Shown one piece after another: positions 27,874-36,374 of a stretch of DNA of 64,000 bases. The position numbers and the translations under genes were made by a program. Every line of letters begins with the position of its first letter. Positions within the stretch are counted from its first letter, which is position 1. Under the pieces are notes generated by a model, which was given only the letters and a program-made list of their open reading frames with translations, did no database searches and was not told the DNA's origin. This DNA is from Anabaena subtropica FACHB-260 (GTDB taxonomy: Bacteria; Cyanobacteriota; Cyanobacteriia; Cyanobacteriales; Nostocaceae): positions 23,589-87,588 of the forward strand of contig NZ_JACJRF010000022.1 in assembly GCF_014697105.1 (NCBI RefSeq). The letters are read 5' to 3'.

Positions 27874-28216
27874 GTCTAATAAATAACAGCTAACAACTAA
27901 TATAGAATCCTATTTGATTATTGTCGGCGTAGCCTGCGCTTAAAAATTTAAGTATCTGTAGGGTGGGCATTGCCCACCAAAACCATGATACGGTGAGAAT
28001 TGCCCACCCTACCTACGTCTATTCAACATTTTCGCGTAGCGTCCCGCAGGGAAGAAAGCCAGACATAACAAGACAGCAAGTTAAAAACTATTGACTTTGA
28101 CTATTGACTCAATGAGAATACAAATTAAGTAATTACTATCATAGGTGATGCTTAATGGGATACCAATTCCTTTGACAAATTATTACAGTATTTATACTAA
28201 ATGGGTTAATTGAGGA
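27874..28216. other. divergent intergenic stretch with dispersed repeats
   Basis: 343 bp between the STAND gene and the cyclase. It carries the palindromic repeat described separately, GCGTAGCGTCCCGCAGGGAAG (about 28035-28055, a typical Nostoc dispersed repeat), and promoters for both genes that I could not pin down. Confidence 0.5.
27958..28012. repeat. nested palindromic repeat (MITE-like)
   Basis: Outer arms GTAGGGTGGGCA and complement, 55 bp end to end, and a smaller inner hairpin GGTGGGCA/TGCCCACC within the left arm. No coding capacity. It is similar in style, but not sequence, to the pair at 9661-9954. Confidence 0.75.
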
Positions 28217-30169
28217 ATGAAATCATTCCTGAACACCCTAAAGCTTGCTTACATAAGCAGAGTTAATTTAAAAAAATATGTTACTTTTGCCACAAGTTTT
28301 TCCATTGTGAATGTTATGCACCAGTTAATTACTAATACTTGGAACTGGCTCCTGCGCTTTCTTCTGAAGCGAATTATTCTTGTGCTAACACTCATGTTTT
28401 GCCTGGGAGTAGGGATAGCCTTGGCAAATATGTCTCGCCTTTCGTCAAATTTAATTGAATCACAAGCAATTCAAAATGCAGCCTTGTATATTGAATCTTT
28501 GAATCAAGGAATTAACTTGTACAGTGATAGCGCTGTCGAGCGAGCTAAGACAGTCAACGGAATTACTGTCACCCATGCTTATCTCACCGAAAAAGGGGGA
28601 ATTCCCTTACCCTCAACATTTGCCATTGAACTAGGAGACCGTATCAGCGAACAAAATAAGGAAGTCTCGGTTCGATTGTATAGTGATTACCCCTTTCCTT
28701 GGCGAAAGGATAAAGGAGGGGCGCAAGATAAATTTGAGCAAGATGCACTAAGTTTTTTAAGAAAAAATCCCAATCGCAACTTTTTCCGTTTTGAAAAGAA
28801 TGATGGACATACCGTGTTGCGATACGGGAAAGCCAGCATTATGAAGGCTAGTTGTGTTGCTTGTCACAACACTCACCCGGATAGCCCTAAAACGGATTGG
28901 GAAGTAGGAAATGTGGGTGGTGTGTGGGAGATTAACCAGACTTTAGATAGTTTAGTTGGCAAGGTAAGCAATAACCTCCAAGGAACCTTCATCATGCTGG
29001 GAGGAATGTCCTTTTTAGGACTTTCTGGATTGACTCTCGTAATTGGTAGACTACGACAAACTACCAAGGAATTAGAACAGCGCGTCAAAGAACGTACTAC
29101 CGATTTGGTACAAGCTAACACTGACTTAGAAAAAAGAAACAGACTGATTCGCAAAGTTTTTGGACGTTATCTGAGTGATAACATCGTTGCCAATTTGTTA
29201 GATAGTCCTGAAGGATTGAAGCTTGGCGGTGAACGGCGCAAAATCACAATTCTAACTTCTGATTTAAGAGGATTTACTGCTTTATCAGAACAATTACCGC
29301 CAGAAGAAGTAATTACAATTCTCAACTTATATCTGGAGTATATGGCAGATGTTATCAACAAATATCAGGGAACCATAGATGAATTTATGGGAGATGGAAT
29401 CCTAGTATTATTTGGCGCTCCTTTCCCTAGAGATGGCGATGCACTCAGAGCCGTGGCTTGCGCTTGTGCAATGCAGTTAGCAATGGGTACAGTCAATATA
29501 AAAATGAAGGAGTTAGGTTTGCCCTCATTAGAAATGGGGATTGGCATTAATACTGGTGAAGTTGTAGTGGGAAATATTGGCTCAGAGCAACGAACTAAAT
29601 ATGGAATTGTTGGCAGTCAAGTAAACCTAACTTATCGTATCGAATCTTATACCAAGGGAGGGCAAATTCTCATCTCCAACCAGACTTTGAATGATGCTGG
29701 AGGGAGTGTAAAAATTGAAGGACAAAAGCAGATACAACCGAAAGGATTTAAACAACCAATTACAGTTTATGAAGTTTATGGAGTTGGTGGATTTTACAAT
29801 ATTTATCTACCAAAACAGGAGGAATCATTCTTTATGGTTCCCGAAGAAATTCCTCTCTATTATACAATTTTACAAGAAAAGCATATTACTAATACCCTAT
29901 TTAGAGGAGCTTTAATTAAGCTCTCAAATAAAGGGGCAGAAATTCGTATAGATGAGAATATTCTAGTAGAAGATAGCTTGCCACCAGAGCTAACAAATAT
30001 CAAAATAAATTTATTAATCTCAAATAATCCACAGCAATTAAGTGATGATATCTATGTTAAGGTTTTAAAAACCTTAGCTAACAAGAGAAGTTTTTATATT
30101 CACTTTACTACTATACCCACAAAGATAAAATTGCAGCTTGACGCTATCTATAAGTCAATTAGTCAGTAA
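28217..30169 (+). CDS. membrane class III nucleotidyl cyclase with Tll0287-like c-type heme sensor
   Basis: 650 residues. A helix at about 51-70 leads into an extracytoplasmic Tll0287-like (DUF3365) sensor domain with a heme-binding CVACH motif (Cys213, Cys216, His217). A second helix at about 258-277 and a coiled coil follow, then the class III cyclase domain (about 340-510) with metal Asp349 (SDLRGF) and Asp393 (GDG). The sensor suggests redox or small-ligand control of cAMP (or cGMP) synthesis. The C-terminal 120 residues (about 530-650) resemble a PilZ-like beta barrel (RGALIKLSNKGAEIRI) without the usual RxxxR. The first ATG (28217) has GAGG too close for a good spacing; M34 is an alternative start. 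Confidence 0.87.
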   Translation: MKSFLNTLKLAYISRVNLKKYVTFATSFSIVNVMHQLITNTWNWLLRFLLKRIILVLTLMFCLGVGIALANMSRLSSNLIESQAIQNAALYIESLNQGINLYSDSAVERAKTVNGITVTHAYLTEKGGIPLPSTFAIELGDRISEQNKEVSVRLYSDYPFPWRKDKGGAQDKFEQDALSFLRKNPNRNFFRFEKNDGHTVLRYGKASIMKASCVACHNTHPDSPKTDWEVGNVGGVWEINQTLDSLVGKVSNNLQGTFIMLGGMSFLGLSGLTLVIGRLRQTTKELEQRVKERTTDLVQANTDLEKRNRLIRKVFGRYLSDNIVANLLDSPEGLKLGGERRKITILTSDLRGFTALSEQLPPEEVITILNLYLEYMADVINKYQGTIDEFMGDGILVLFGAPFPRDGDALRAVACACAMQLAMGTVNIKMKELGLPSLEMGIGINTGEVVVGNIGSEQRTKYGIVGSQVNLTYRIESYTKGGQILISNQTLNDAGGSVKIEGQKQIQPKGFKQPITVYEVYGVGGFYNIYLPKQEESFFMVPEEIPLYYTILQEKHITNTLFRGALIKLSNKGAEIRIDENILVEDSLPPELTNIKINLLISNNPQQLSDDIYVKVLKTLANKRSFYIHFTTIPTKIKLQLDAIYKSISQ

Positions 30170-30213
30170 ATTTGGGATTGTTAAAGTCAGGCGATCGCTT
30201 CTAAAATAGGAGA

Positions 30214-31029
30214 ATGCTGACAACTCATACTCAACTATTACGACTGTCTCAAGGACATCTGAATTTACTCGAAACCTGTCCGCGTAAATTTCAACACACG
30301 TACTTAGAACAACTCAATTCTCCTTCAGACCCAGACCACACGGAGAAACAAACTTTGGGTAGCCGCTTCCACTTGTTAATGCAGCAACAAGAAATGGGCT
30401 TGCCAATTAATAGTTTTTTAGAAGCTGATACCCAACTGCAAAACTGGATGTCTGCTTTTGCTAGTGCAGCACCAGAAATTCTCATACCTACAACCGATGG
30501 GCAAACTTTCCGAGAAAGTGAACACTATCGTACCCTACAAGTTGAAGATTATTTGCTCACAGTTATCTATGATTTATTAATTGCTGATAATCAGCAAGCC
30601 CAAATTCTAGACTGGAAAACATATCCTAAACCACCAGATAAACGTAAATTAGCTCAAAATTGGCAAACTCGTTTGTATATGTACGTATTAGCTGAAACTA
30701 GCGAATACCTGCCCGAAAATATTTCAATGACTTACTGGTTCGTACAATCTGATGGCAAACCACAAAACATTCAATTTACTTACAGTAATAGTCTGCACTC
30801 CCAAACAGATAAAAAACTTCATCAATTATTAAATCAGTTAACTAATTGGCTAAGAAACTATCAAAATGGAGAGTTATTTCCCCAAGTATCAGAAAATAGT
30901 AAAGCCTGTAATTATTGCCAATTTGCTAAAAGATGTGAACGTGACTTATCCAAGCCCAAAGAACTAACAGAAACAGCCGTAAGTAATTCTTTTTCAAATT
31001 TCGATACTATTCAAGAAGTATCACTATAG
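30214..31029 (+). CDS. Cas4/RecB-like PD-(D/E)XK nuclease with Fe-S cysteines
   Basis: 271-residue nuclease of the Cas4/RecB family. The four Fe-S cysteines are Cys22 in the N-terminal CPRKF motif and Cys232, Cys235, Cys241 in CNYCQFAKRC. Active-site residues: His53, Asp120 (VIYD), Asp133 and Lys135 (ILDWKTY), and a QxxxY motif (Gln151-Tyr155). So both the cluster and the nuclease core look intact. There is no CRISPR array or cas gene in the window, so it is a stand-alone member, perhaps in repair; recJ lies two genes downstream. AGGAGA directly abuts the ATG, an unusually tight spacing. Confidence 0.85.
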   Translation: MLTTHTQLLRLSQGHLNLLETCPRKFQHTYLEQLNSPSDPDHTEKQTLGSRFHLLMQQQEMGLPINSFLEADTQLQNWMSAFASAAPEILIPTTDGQTFRESEHYRTLQVEDYLLTVIYDLLIADNQQAQILDWKTYPKPPDKRKLAQNWQTRLYMYVLAETSEYLPENISMTYWFVQSDGKPQNIQFTYSNSLHSQTDKKLHQLLNQLTNWLRNYQNGELFPQVSENSKACNYCQFAKRCERDLSKPKELTETAVSNSFSNFDTIQEVSL

Positions 31030-31089
31030 AAATTAGTAATCAAAATTATCACCTTGCATAGGGATAAAAGACTCTACTTTTTAAAAAAT

Positions 31090-31731
31090 ATGACCTCATT
31101 TGATGAAACTGACGTTATTTACGTGCGCGAATTAGGCATAGATGATATTGCCCCCGTTTATCATTTAGGAGAACAATTATTTACTAGTGATTTATATCCT
31201 TACCTATACCGTACATGGGATGAATGGGAAGTAATTGGACTCTATAACACAGACCCAGAATACTGTTTAGTTGCTGAAACAGACGGAGAACTAGCAGGAT
31301 TTATTTTAGGAACTATTATTACCAAAGCATCTTGGACTTATGGTTATATTTTATGGCTGGCCGTAAATCCTCAATTTCAACGTCAGGGAGTTGCTGACAA
31401 ATTAGTTGATAAAGTTGTAGCGCGCATGATTGAAGATGGAGCGCGATTTATGTTAGTAGATACTGACCCCACCAATACGCCAGCAGTCAAATTTTTCAAC
31501 CGCAAAGGTTTTGGCAATATCCGTCAACACATTTTCTTGTCAATGAATTTAAGCAAACATCCATATTATGGCAGATTAATTGACTACGAACACCAAAAAG
31601 CTGAAAGAGCAGGTTATAGGCGTTCTCGTCCTGCCATTCGGGCGCGTAAAGCTGATGGAGGAGCTAATGAAGTAATTATTAATCCCTTAATTAATGAAAT
31701 TAAAATTAATGATGAACAAAACCAGATTTAA
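31090..31731 (+). CDS. GNAT family N-acetyltransferase
   Basis: 213 residues from the ATG. The GNAT fold is clear from YGYILWLAVNPQFQRQGVAD (about 89-108), with the acetyl-CoA pyrophosphate loop QFQRQGVA, and from NTPAVKFFNRKGFGNI near 139-155. The C-terminal 50 residues are basic and partly repetitive (IINPLINEIKIND). An upstream TTG (31054) would add 12 residues. Related to RimI-like protein or small-molecule acetyltransferases; substrate unknown. It sits between the nuclease and recJ on the same strand. Confidence 0.85.
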   Translation: MTSFDETDVIYVRELGIDDIAPVYHLGEQLFTSDLYPYLYRTWDEWEVIGLYNTDPEYCLVAETDGELAGFILGTIITKASWTYGYILWLAVNPQFQRQGVADKLVDKVVARMIEDGARFMLVDTDPTNTPAVKFFNRKGFGNIRQHIFLSMNLSKHPYYGRLIDYEHQKAERAGYRRSRPAIRARKADGGANEVIINPLINEIKINDEQNQI

Positions 31732-31753
31732 TCTGTTTATCATGTAAACCAAA

Positions 31754-31786
31754 AGATCCCCGCCTTCTTCAAGAAGTCGAGGATCT
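31754..31786. repeat. terminator-like hairpin repeat
   Basis: An imperfect stem (AGATCC... CTTCTT / AAGAAG ...GGATCT) in the gap between the acetyltransferase gene and recJ. Its layout matches the hairpin at 21918-21950, and I take both as members of one repeat family. No strong U-tract here. Confidence 0.6.
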
Positions 31787-31839
31787 GAGCCTCTCAACGT
31801 TCAGAAATCAAATAGGATTGCTATTTTTGAATTAATATA

Positions 31840-34248
31840 ATGCAGTGGATTTTAACAGCAACTGAACAACCACCAGAATGGTTTATCCAAGCAGTGAAAC
31901 AATATGTTCCTAAATCAAAAGGAATATATGCAGCACAATTATTGTGGCAACGGGGAATCAAAGAAGAATCACAACTAGCAGCCTTTATTAACTATCAAAC
32001 CTATCAACCATCTGACCCATTTGAATTTGGGCAAGAGATACAGTTAGCAGTAACAAGATTAAAACAAGCACGTGTTACTGGTGAAAAAATTGCTATTTGG
32101 GGAGACTTTGACGCTGATGGTATTACTTCTACTGCTGTTTTGTGGGATGGTTTGGGTCAATTTTTTCAGCAACATCAGCAGTTAGATTATTATATTCCCA
32201 ACCGATTGAAGGAATCTCACGGATTAAATGAGTCCGGTATTGATAACTTAGCAAAACAAGGTTTTACATTAATCGTCACCTGCGATACAGGCAGTACAAA
32301 TATTGAGGAAATTATCTATGCCCAGAAATTAGGTATAGATGTCATAGTTACAGACCATCACACTTTACCAACCGAACGTCCACCAGTCACGGCAATTATT
32401 AACCCCCGCTATTTACCTAAAGAACATCCACTATTTCATTTATCTGGGGTGGGAGTAGCTTATAAGTTGATAGAAGCCTTGTATCAGACCTTCCCTGATA
32501 TACCCAAAAACCCTTTAGAAGATTTATTAGATTTAGTTGCAGTAGGATTAATTGCCGACTTAGTACAACTTAGTGGTGATTGTCGTTATTTAGCACAGTT
32601 GGGTATCCAAAGATTACAAGCCGACTTTCAACAACCACCAGCCGCCAGACGAAGACCAGGGGTAGGGCGATTATTAGAATTATGTCAGAGGAGTGGCGAT
32701 CGCCCCACAGATATTTCCTTTGGTTTGGGGCCACGTATTAACGCCGTCAGTCGCATTCAAGGCGATGCTGGCTTCTGTGTAGAACTCCTAACCAGTCGTG
32801 ACATCAATCGTTGTCACCAATTAGCTGAAGTCACAGAACTTGCAAACACCCGTCGCAAATCCTTACAAAAAGATGTACAAGCACAAGTCACCCAAAAACT
32901 CGCGCATTTAGACTTATCCACCACCAGCGTCATCGTCCTTGAAGACCCCCAATGGCCTGTAGGCGTATTAGGCTTAGTCGCCGGACAAATCGCCCAAGAA
33001 ACAGGTCGCCCCACAATTTTGTTAAGCACTGAAGGAGTGGGGGATGAAGAAGAACGAGGAATTGGGGCAGGGAGCAGGGGGAAAGGGGAAGAGTCTTTGA
33101 GTAAGTTCTCTCCTCTGCTCCCCTGCTCCCCTGCTCCCCTAGCCCGTGGTTCCGCCCGTTCGGTGAACTCTGTTGATTTATATCAATTGGTAAAACACCA
33201 AGCACACCTGTTACATCGTTTTGGTGGTCATCCTTTTGCGGCTGGGTTGAGTTTATTAGCAGAAAATATTCCCTTATTTACCCAAGCAATTAATCAACAA
33301 CTGAAACAAACTTTGGGTAGTATCAATCTCATCCCAACAGTACAAGCAGACATAACAGTCACAGTTGCCGATTTAGGTAAAGAATTATTTTTAGAATTAA
33401 AATTATTAGAACCTTGTGGTATGGGAAATCCAGTTCCCAAACTCTTGATTCAAAACTGTTGGTTTGAAAATGCTTGGCATCGCAATCAACAAGATTCGCA
33501 AGGTAAAAAAGTACAGTATATTAAAACCGAATTTGATATCCGCGACAACTCCAGCAAAAACCCCTTTCCCGGTATTTGGTGGGGACACTACAAAGATGAA
33601 TTACCCGTAGGTAGATGTGATTGCATAGCTGAATTGGACTACAACACCTTCAAAAAACGCTATGAAATCAGACTAATTTCTGTCCGTCCCAGTGAAGATG
33701 CAGAACTCAAAACCCAACACACAACCCAGATTCTCGACTGGCGCAATCTCCCCACACCCCACACTCCACACCCCACAACTCACACCCTCATTCTTACAGA
33801 ATGCCCCAGCAATTGGAATGATTTACGCGCTTGGTGGCAAAAATCCCTGTACAATCAACAACAATTAGCCCTGGCTTGGAATAAACCTCAACACCAAGCA
33901 CCACAAGAAATTTGGCTTACCCTAGTAGGTATTGCTAAATATCTCAGTCGGACAAATCAATTAGCCACCCGCACACAACTTTTAGAAAAACTGCGGATTA
34001 GTGACCAAAGCTTATTTTTGGGGATTAAGGCTTTGAAATATTGGGGATTTACAGTGAGAAGACAAGACCGTTCTTTAGAAATCACTTGGAATCCTGGTAG
34101 TGTTTCTGAAAGCAAAGCCGATGCTGCTGTGGCAGAATTTTTAGCAGCCATCCGCGAGGAACAATTCCAGCAAATGTACTTTTATGAAGTACCTTTATTT
34201 ACAGTTATGGCGATGGTTAATACAGGGTTTCTAGGAGAGAGAGGCTAG
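31840..34248 (+). CDS. recJ: single-stranded-DNA exonuclease RecJ
   Basis: 802-residue DHH-family 5'-3' exonuclease for recombination and repair. Motifs: DFDADG (89-94), the TDHH motif (DHH at 172-174), GPRINAVSRI and GGHPFAAG of the DHHA1 half. A C-terminal extension of about 200 residues includes a helix-turn-helix-like tail, a usual feature in cyanobacterial RecJ. An in-frame low-complexity insertion of about 36 residues (near 401-437) lies between the DHH and DHHA1 parts; see separate entry. The frame stays open, so the gene should still work. Confidence 0.95.
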   Translation: MQWILTATEQPPEWFIQAVKQYVPKSKGIYAAQLLWQRGIKEESQLAAFINYQTYQPSDPFEFGQEIQLAVTRLKQARVTGEKIAIWGDFDADGITSTAVLWDGLGQFFQQHQQLDYYIPNRLKESHGLNESGIDNLAKQGFTLIVTCDTGSTNIEEIIYAQKLGIDVIVTDHHTLPTERPPVTAIINPRYLPKEHPLFHLSGVGVAYKLIEALYQTFPDIPKNPLEDLLDLVAVGLIADLVQLSGDCRYLAQLGIQRLQADFQQPPAARRRPGVGRLLELCQRSGDRPTDISFGLGPRINAVSRIQGDAGFCVELLTSRDINRCHQLAEVTELANTRRKSLQKDVQAQVTQKLAHLDLSTTSVIVLEDPQWPVGVLGLVAGQIAQETGRPTILLSTEGVGDEEERGIGAGSRGKGEESLSKFSPLLPCSPAPLARGSARSVNSVDLYQLVKHQAHLLHRFGGHPFAAGLSLLAENIPLFTQAINQQLKQTLGSINLIPTVQADITVTVADLGKELFLELKLLEPCGMGNPVPKLLIQNCWFENAWHRNQQDSQGKKVQYIKTEFDIRDNSSKNPFPGIWWGHYKDELPVGRCDCIAELDYNTFKKRYEIRLISVRPSEDAELKTQHTTQILDWRNLPTPHTPHPTTHTLILTECPSNWNDLRAWWQKSLYNQQQLALAWNKPQHQAPQEIWLTLVGIAKYLSRTNQLATRTQLLEKLRISDQSLFLGIKALKYWGFTVRRQDRSLEITWNPGSVSESKADAAVAEFLAAIREEQFQQMYFYEVPLFTVMAMVNTGFLGERG
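33036..33144 (+). repeat. in-frame repeat insertion within recJ
   Basis: G-rich heptamers (GCAGGGAGCAGGGGGAAA) on the left and C-rich complements ((CTGCTCCCC)n) on the right form a long imperfect inverted repeat. It adds a Gly/Ser/Pro-rich loop between TILLSTEG and ARGSARS of RecJ. This is the same repeat class as the intergenic GGGAGCA heptamers. Confidence 0.8.
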
Positions 34249-34368
34249 TACCGCAAGGCAAAATTCAAAATAATTGAATCATCACCCATAGAAATTTTTA
34301 TTAATTGTGAAGAAAACCGAATTACTAAAATATTTTTGATAAATTGCTGATGAGGTTGTAAGCGAGAA

Positions 34369-34710
34369 ATGCTTATGAGTAGCAATTTAGTAGCTGATGC
34401 ACACGATTTGAAGTTACGTTTAGAATGGGGTCAACCTGGTTTTACAATTGTTGATGTGCGCGATCGCCACACATACAATTATGGCCACATCACAGGCGCA
34501 ATCCAAATCCCCTTGGAAGATTTAGCCCAAAAAGCTAAAACTGCTCTGCACAAAGAACGTCATATCTATGTTTATGGGGCTAGTGACGACCAAGCAACCC
34601 ACGCAGTACAAATATTGCATGAGTCTGGTTTTGCTGATGTAGCCGGGATTCCAGGTGGACTGATTGCTTGGAAAAACGTTGGTGGTGCTACAGAAGGTGC
34701 AGCCGCATAA
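34369..34710 (+). CDS. rhodanese-like protein lacking the catalytic cysteine
   Basis: 113 residues with a single rhodanese fold: TIVDVRDRHTYNYGHITGAI (about 26-45) is the usual first half. The active-site loop, normally Cys-x5-Arg/Thr after a YVYC-like strand, reads VYGASDDQA: the Cys is replaced by Gly. So it is unlikely to transfer sulfur and may be a binding or regulatory module. Two near-adjacent starts (ATG at 34369 and 34375) exist. Convergent with ygfZ across a perfect palindrome. Confidence 0.85.
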   Translation: MLMSSNLVADAHDLKLRLEWGQPGFTIVDVRDRHTYNYGHITGAIQIPLEDLAQKAKTALHKERHIYVYGASDDQATHAVQILHESGFADVAGIPGGLIAWKNVGGATEGAAA

Positions 34711-34749
34711 GCTTAAATGTTGGAGTTTCCTGATTGCATAATCATTCAC

Positions 34750-34775
34750 TGTACTGCACATTAATGTGCAGTACA
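34750..34775. terminator. perfect 26-bp palindrome between convergent genes
   Basis: Perfectly self-complementary, with half-site TGTACTGCACATT, followed by a T-rich run on the plus strand (TTTTCTATTTTTT). It lies between the rhodanese-like gene and ygfZ and probably ends transcription in both directions. Confidence 0.8.
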
Positions 34776-34786
34776 TTTTCTATTTT

Positions 34787-35803
34787 TTAAGGGTATTCAT
34801 GAGAAACAAAGGGAATAGGTACGACTTCGCCTTCAGTGTTTCCTACCTGCACTTTTAAACCCACACCGCCAGCTTTGCTGCGGATATAACCAAGCCCAAA
34901 ATAACCGTCAGGGGTTTGTGTATAACTGGTGAGTTTGCCCACTTTTTCATCACCAATAGTAATAGTATTGCCGACTTCTGCCGGAGCATGAAGACGAATA
35001 CCCCAAAGATATTGTTTGACACCTTTATAAGTATTTAATCTGGCGATAGTTTCTTGACCGATATAGCAACCTTTATTAAAAGAAATAGTTTGCCATAAAC
35101 CCACTTCCAAAGGATTGTAATCATCCGTTAATTCTGCATCTGGGGCTGGTCTTCCTTGTAATATTCTGAGTGTATCCCAAGCGCGATCGCTTAATTCTAA
35201 TGCCCCTGAGTCTATAATTTGCTGCCATACTCGCTGTTTTTGCGACACTGGCAAAATCACAGTATATCCAGGGGATGCCAAGCCGCTACCTACTGCAACG
35301 ATGACACCACCATCAACTGTGATATGATTTCCGTAGGGTTGACCAATAATTGCACCTGCTGCCAACTTTTCCACTACAGCATCACTACCAGTCCCAATAA
35401 TACTGAAAGTTGCAGTTTCATCAGTCACATCAGTTAATTGCACCTTATCAGCAAAGAAGATGTAGCGATCTAACCATTGCAACAAAGCTTCCCGGCGACT
35501 AGGCGAAACTAACAGTAAAACTGCATCATCGAGAACATAGCTACTTACCAAATCTATGGTGCGGGCAGTAGATGTCACCATGACAGTATCACAGCCTTGT
35601 CCCGGTTTCAGGCTCTGGAAATCATTTGTACTTTGATTGTGTAAAAAACGCAGACGGTCATCATCCCCAACACGGATACGTCCCCAATGAGAGCGATCAA
35701 CTACGCTGGCCGAAACGCCATCACCTACAGCAACTTCTGCTGTTGCGGCTTGGATGGCGGCTGCGTCTTTACCGTTAAATGCAGATGTTGGCATGATAGT
35801 CAA
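34787..35803 (-). CDS. ygfZ: folate-binding YgfZ-family protein (GcvT-like)
   Basis: 338 residues, GcvT-like fold. The family signature KGCYIGQETIARL (about 243-255) is present with its essential Cys. YgfZ uses folate to help maintain some Fe-S enzymes such as MiaB; notably miaB is 7 kb away. Earlier motif RVGDDDRLRFLHNQSTNDF is the typical N-terminal segment. On the minus strand, divergent from the small membrane protein. Full-length. Confidence 0.9.
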   Translation of the reverse strand: MTIMPTSAFNGKDAAAIQAATAEVAVGDGVSASVVDRSHWGRIRVGDDDRLRFLHNQSTNDFQSLKPGQGCDTVMVTSTARTIDLVSSYVLDDAVLLLVSPSRREALLQWLDRYIFFADKVQLTDVTDETATFSIIGTGSDAVVEKLAAGAIIGQPYGNHITVDGGVIVAVGSGLASPGYTVILPVSQKQRVWQQIIDSGALELSDRAWDTLRILQGRPAPDAELTDDYNPLEVGLWQTISFNKGCYIGQETIARLNTYKGVKQYLWGIRLHAPAEVGNTITIGDEKVGKLTSYTQTPDGYFGLGYIRSKAGGVGLKVQVGNTEGEVVPIPFVSHEYP

Positions 35804-35927
35804 GAATTTAATTTAATTTATGTTAAATAAACGTAGAAGCAAGTACTTTAGATATATCCTAATTTAAGTTGACATATCTAAAAATATATTTTGTTCTTTA
35901 GATGCTAACGTTATCCCCAAAAAATGA

Positions 35928-36263
35928 ATGCTCGATTTTCATACTTTAGCTGAGTTCTCCCGTAACAACTGTCTTGGTATTTGCGCCTTTCTTGTACCAG
36001 CAAATATACTTACTACATTGTTCACAATCATCCTGACTATACTAGGTCGCCCAACCCATCGAATTTGGCAAATGGTGAGCCTAGCCAGTATTTTTGCAAG
36101 CTTGATGATTTTACACGTCTATACATGGTTCATGATTGGCGTGGTGATGTCCCCTACCTATATTTTGCTAGGTTTAGCAATTACCTGTTTGGTAGCTAAC
36201 GTTGTCGCTCTAATTCTCCACAAACGCTTCTTTTACAACCAAAGTATTTCCCAAAACGCCTAA
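35928..36263 (+). CDS. small membrane protein of unknown function
   Basis: 111 residues with three hydrophobic stretches: about 22-40, 48-70 and 76-95. No polar motif that I recognise. The ATG has no clear Shine-Dalgarno. Divergent from ygfZ and convergent with the glycolate genes. It may be a genus-level small protein; function unknown. Confidence 0.65.
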   Translation: MLDFHTLAEFSRNNCLGICAFLVPANILTTLFTIILTILGRPTHRIWQMVSLASIFASLMILHVYTWFMIGVVMSPTYILLGLAITCLVANVVALILHKRFFYNQSISQNA

Positions 36264-36271
36264 CTTAACAA

Positions 36272-36308
36272 CCACTATCCCATAGTTTTGATAGAGGGTT
36301 GATAGTGG
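36272..36308. terminator. possible terminator hairpin between convergent genes
   Basis: Arms CCACTATC and GATAGTGG flank a 21-nt loop that itself can pair partly. No U-tract. Weak evidence. Confidence 0.4.
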
Positions 36309-36374
36309 CTGATAAGTGTCGGTTTTCCACACAGGAATAAATGGTGACTATCAAACCAAGGAAAGAGTAATTAT

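Noticed and set aside
30214..31029. CRISPR-Cas locus suggested by the Cas4-like nuclease
   Set aside because: I saw no regularly spaced direct repeats of 25-40 bp with unique spacers and no other cas gene in the window.
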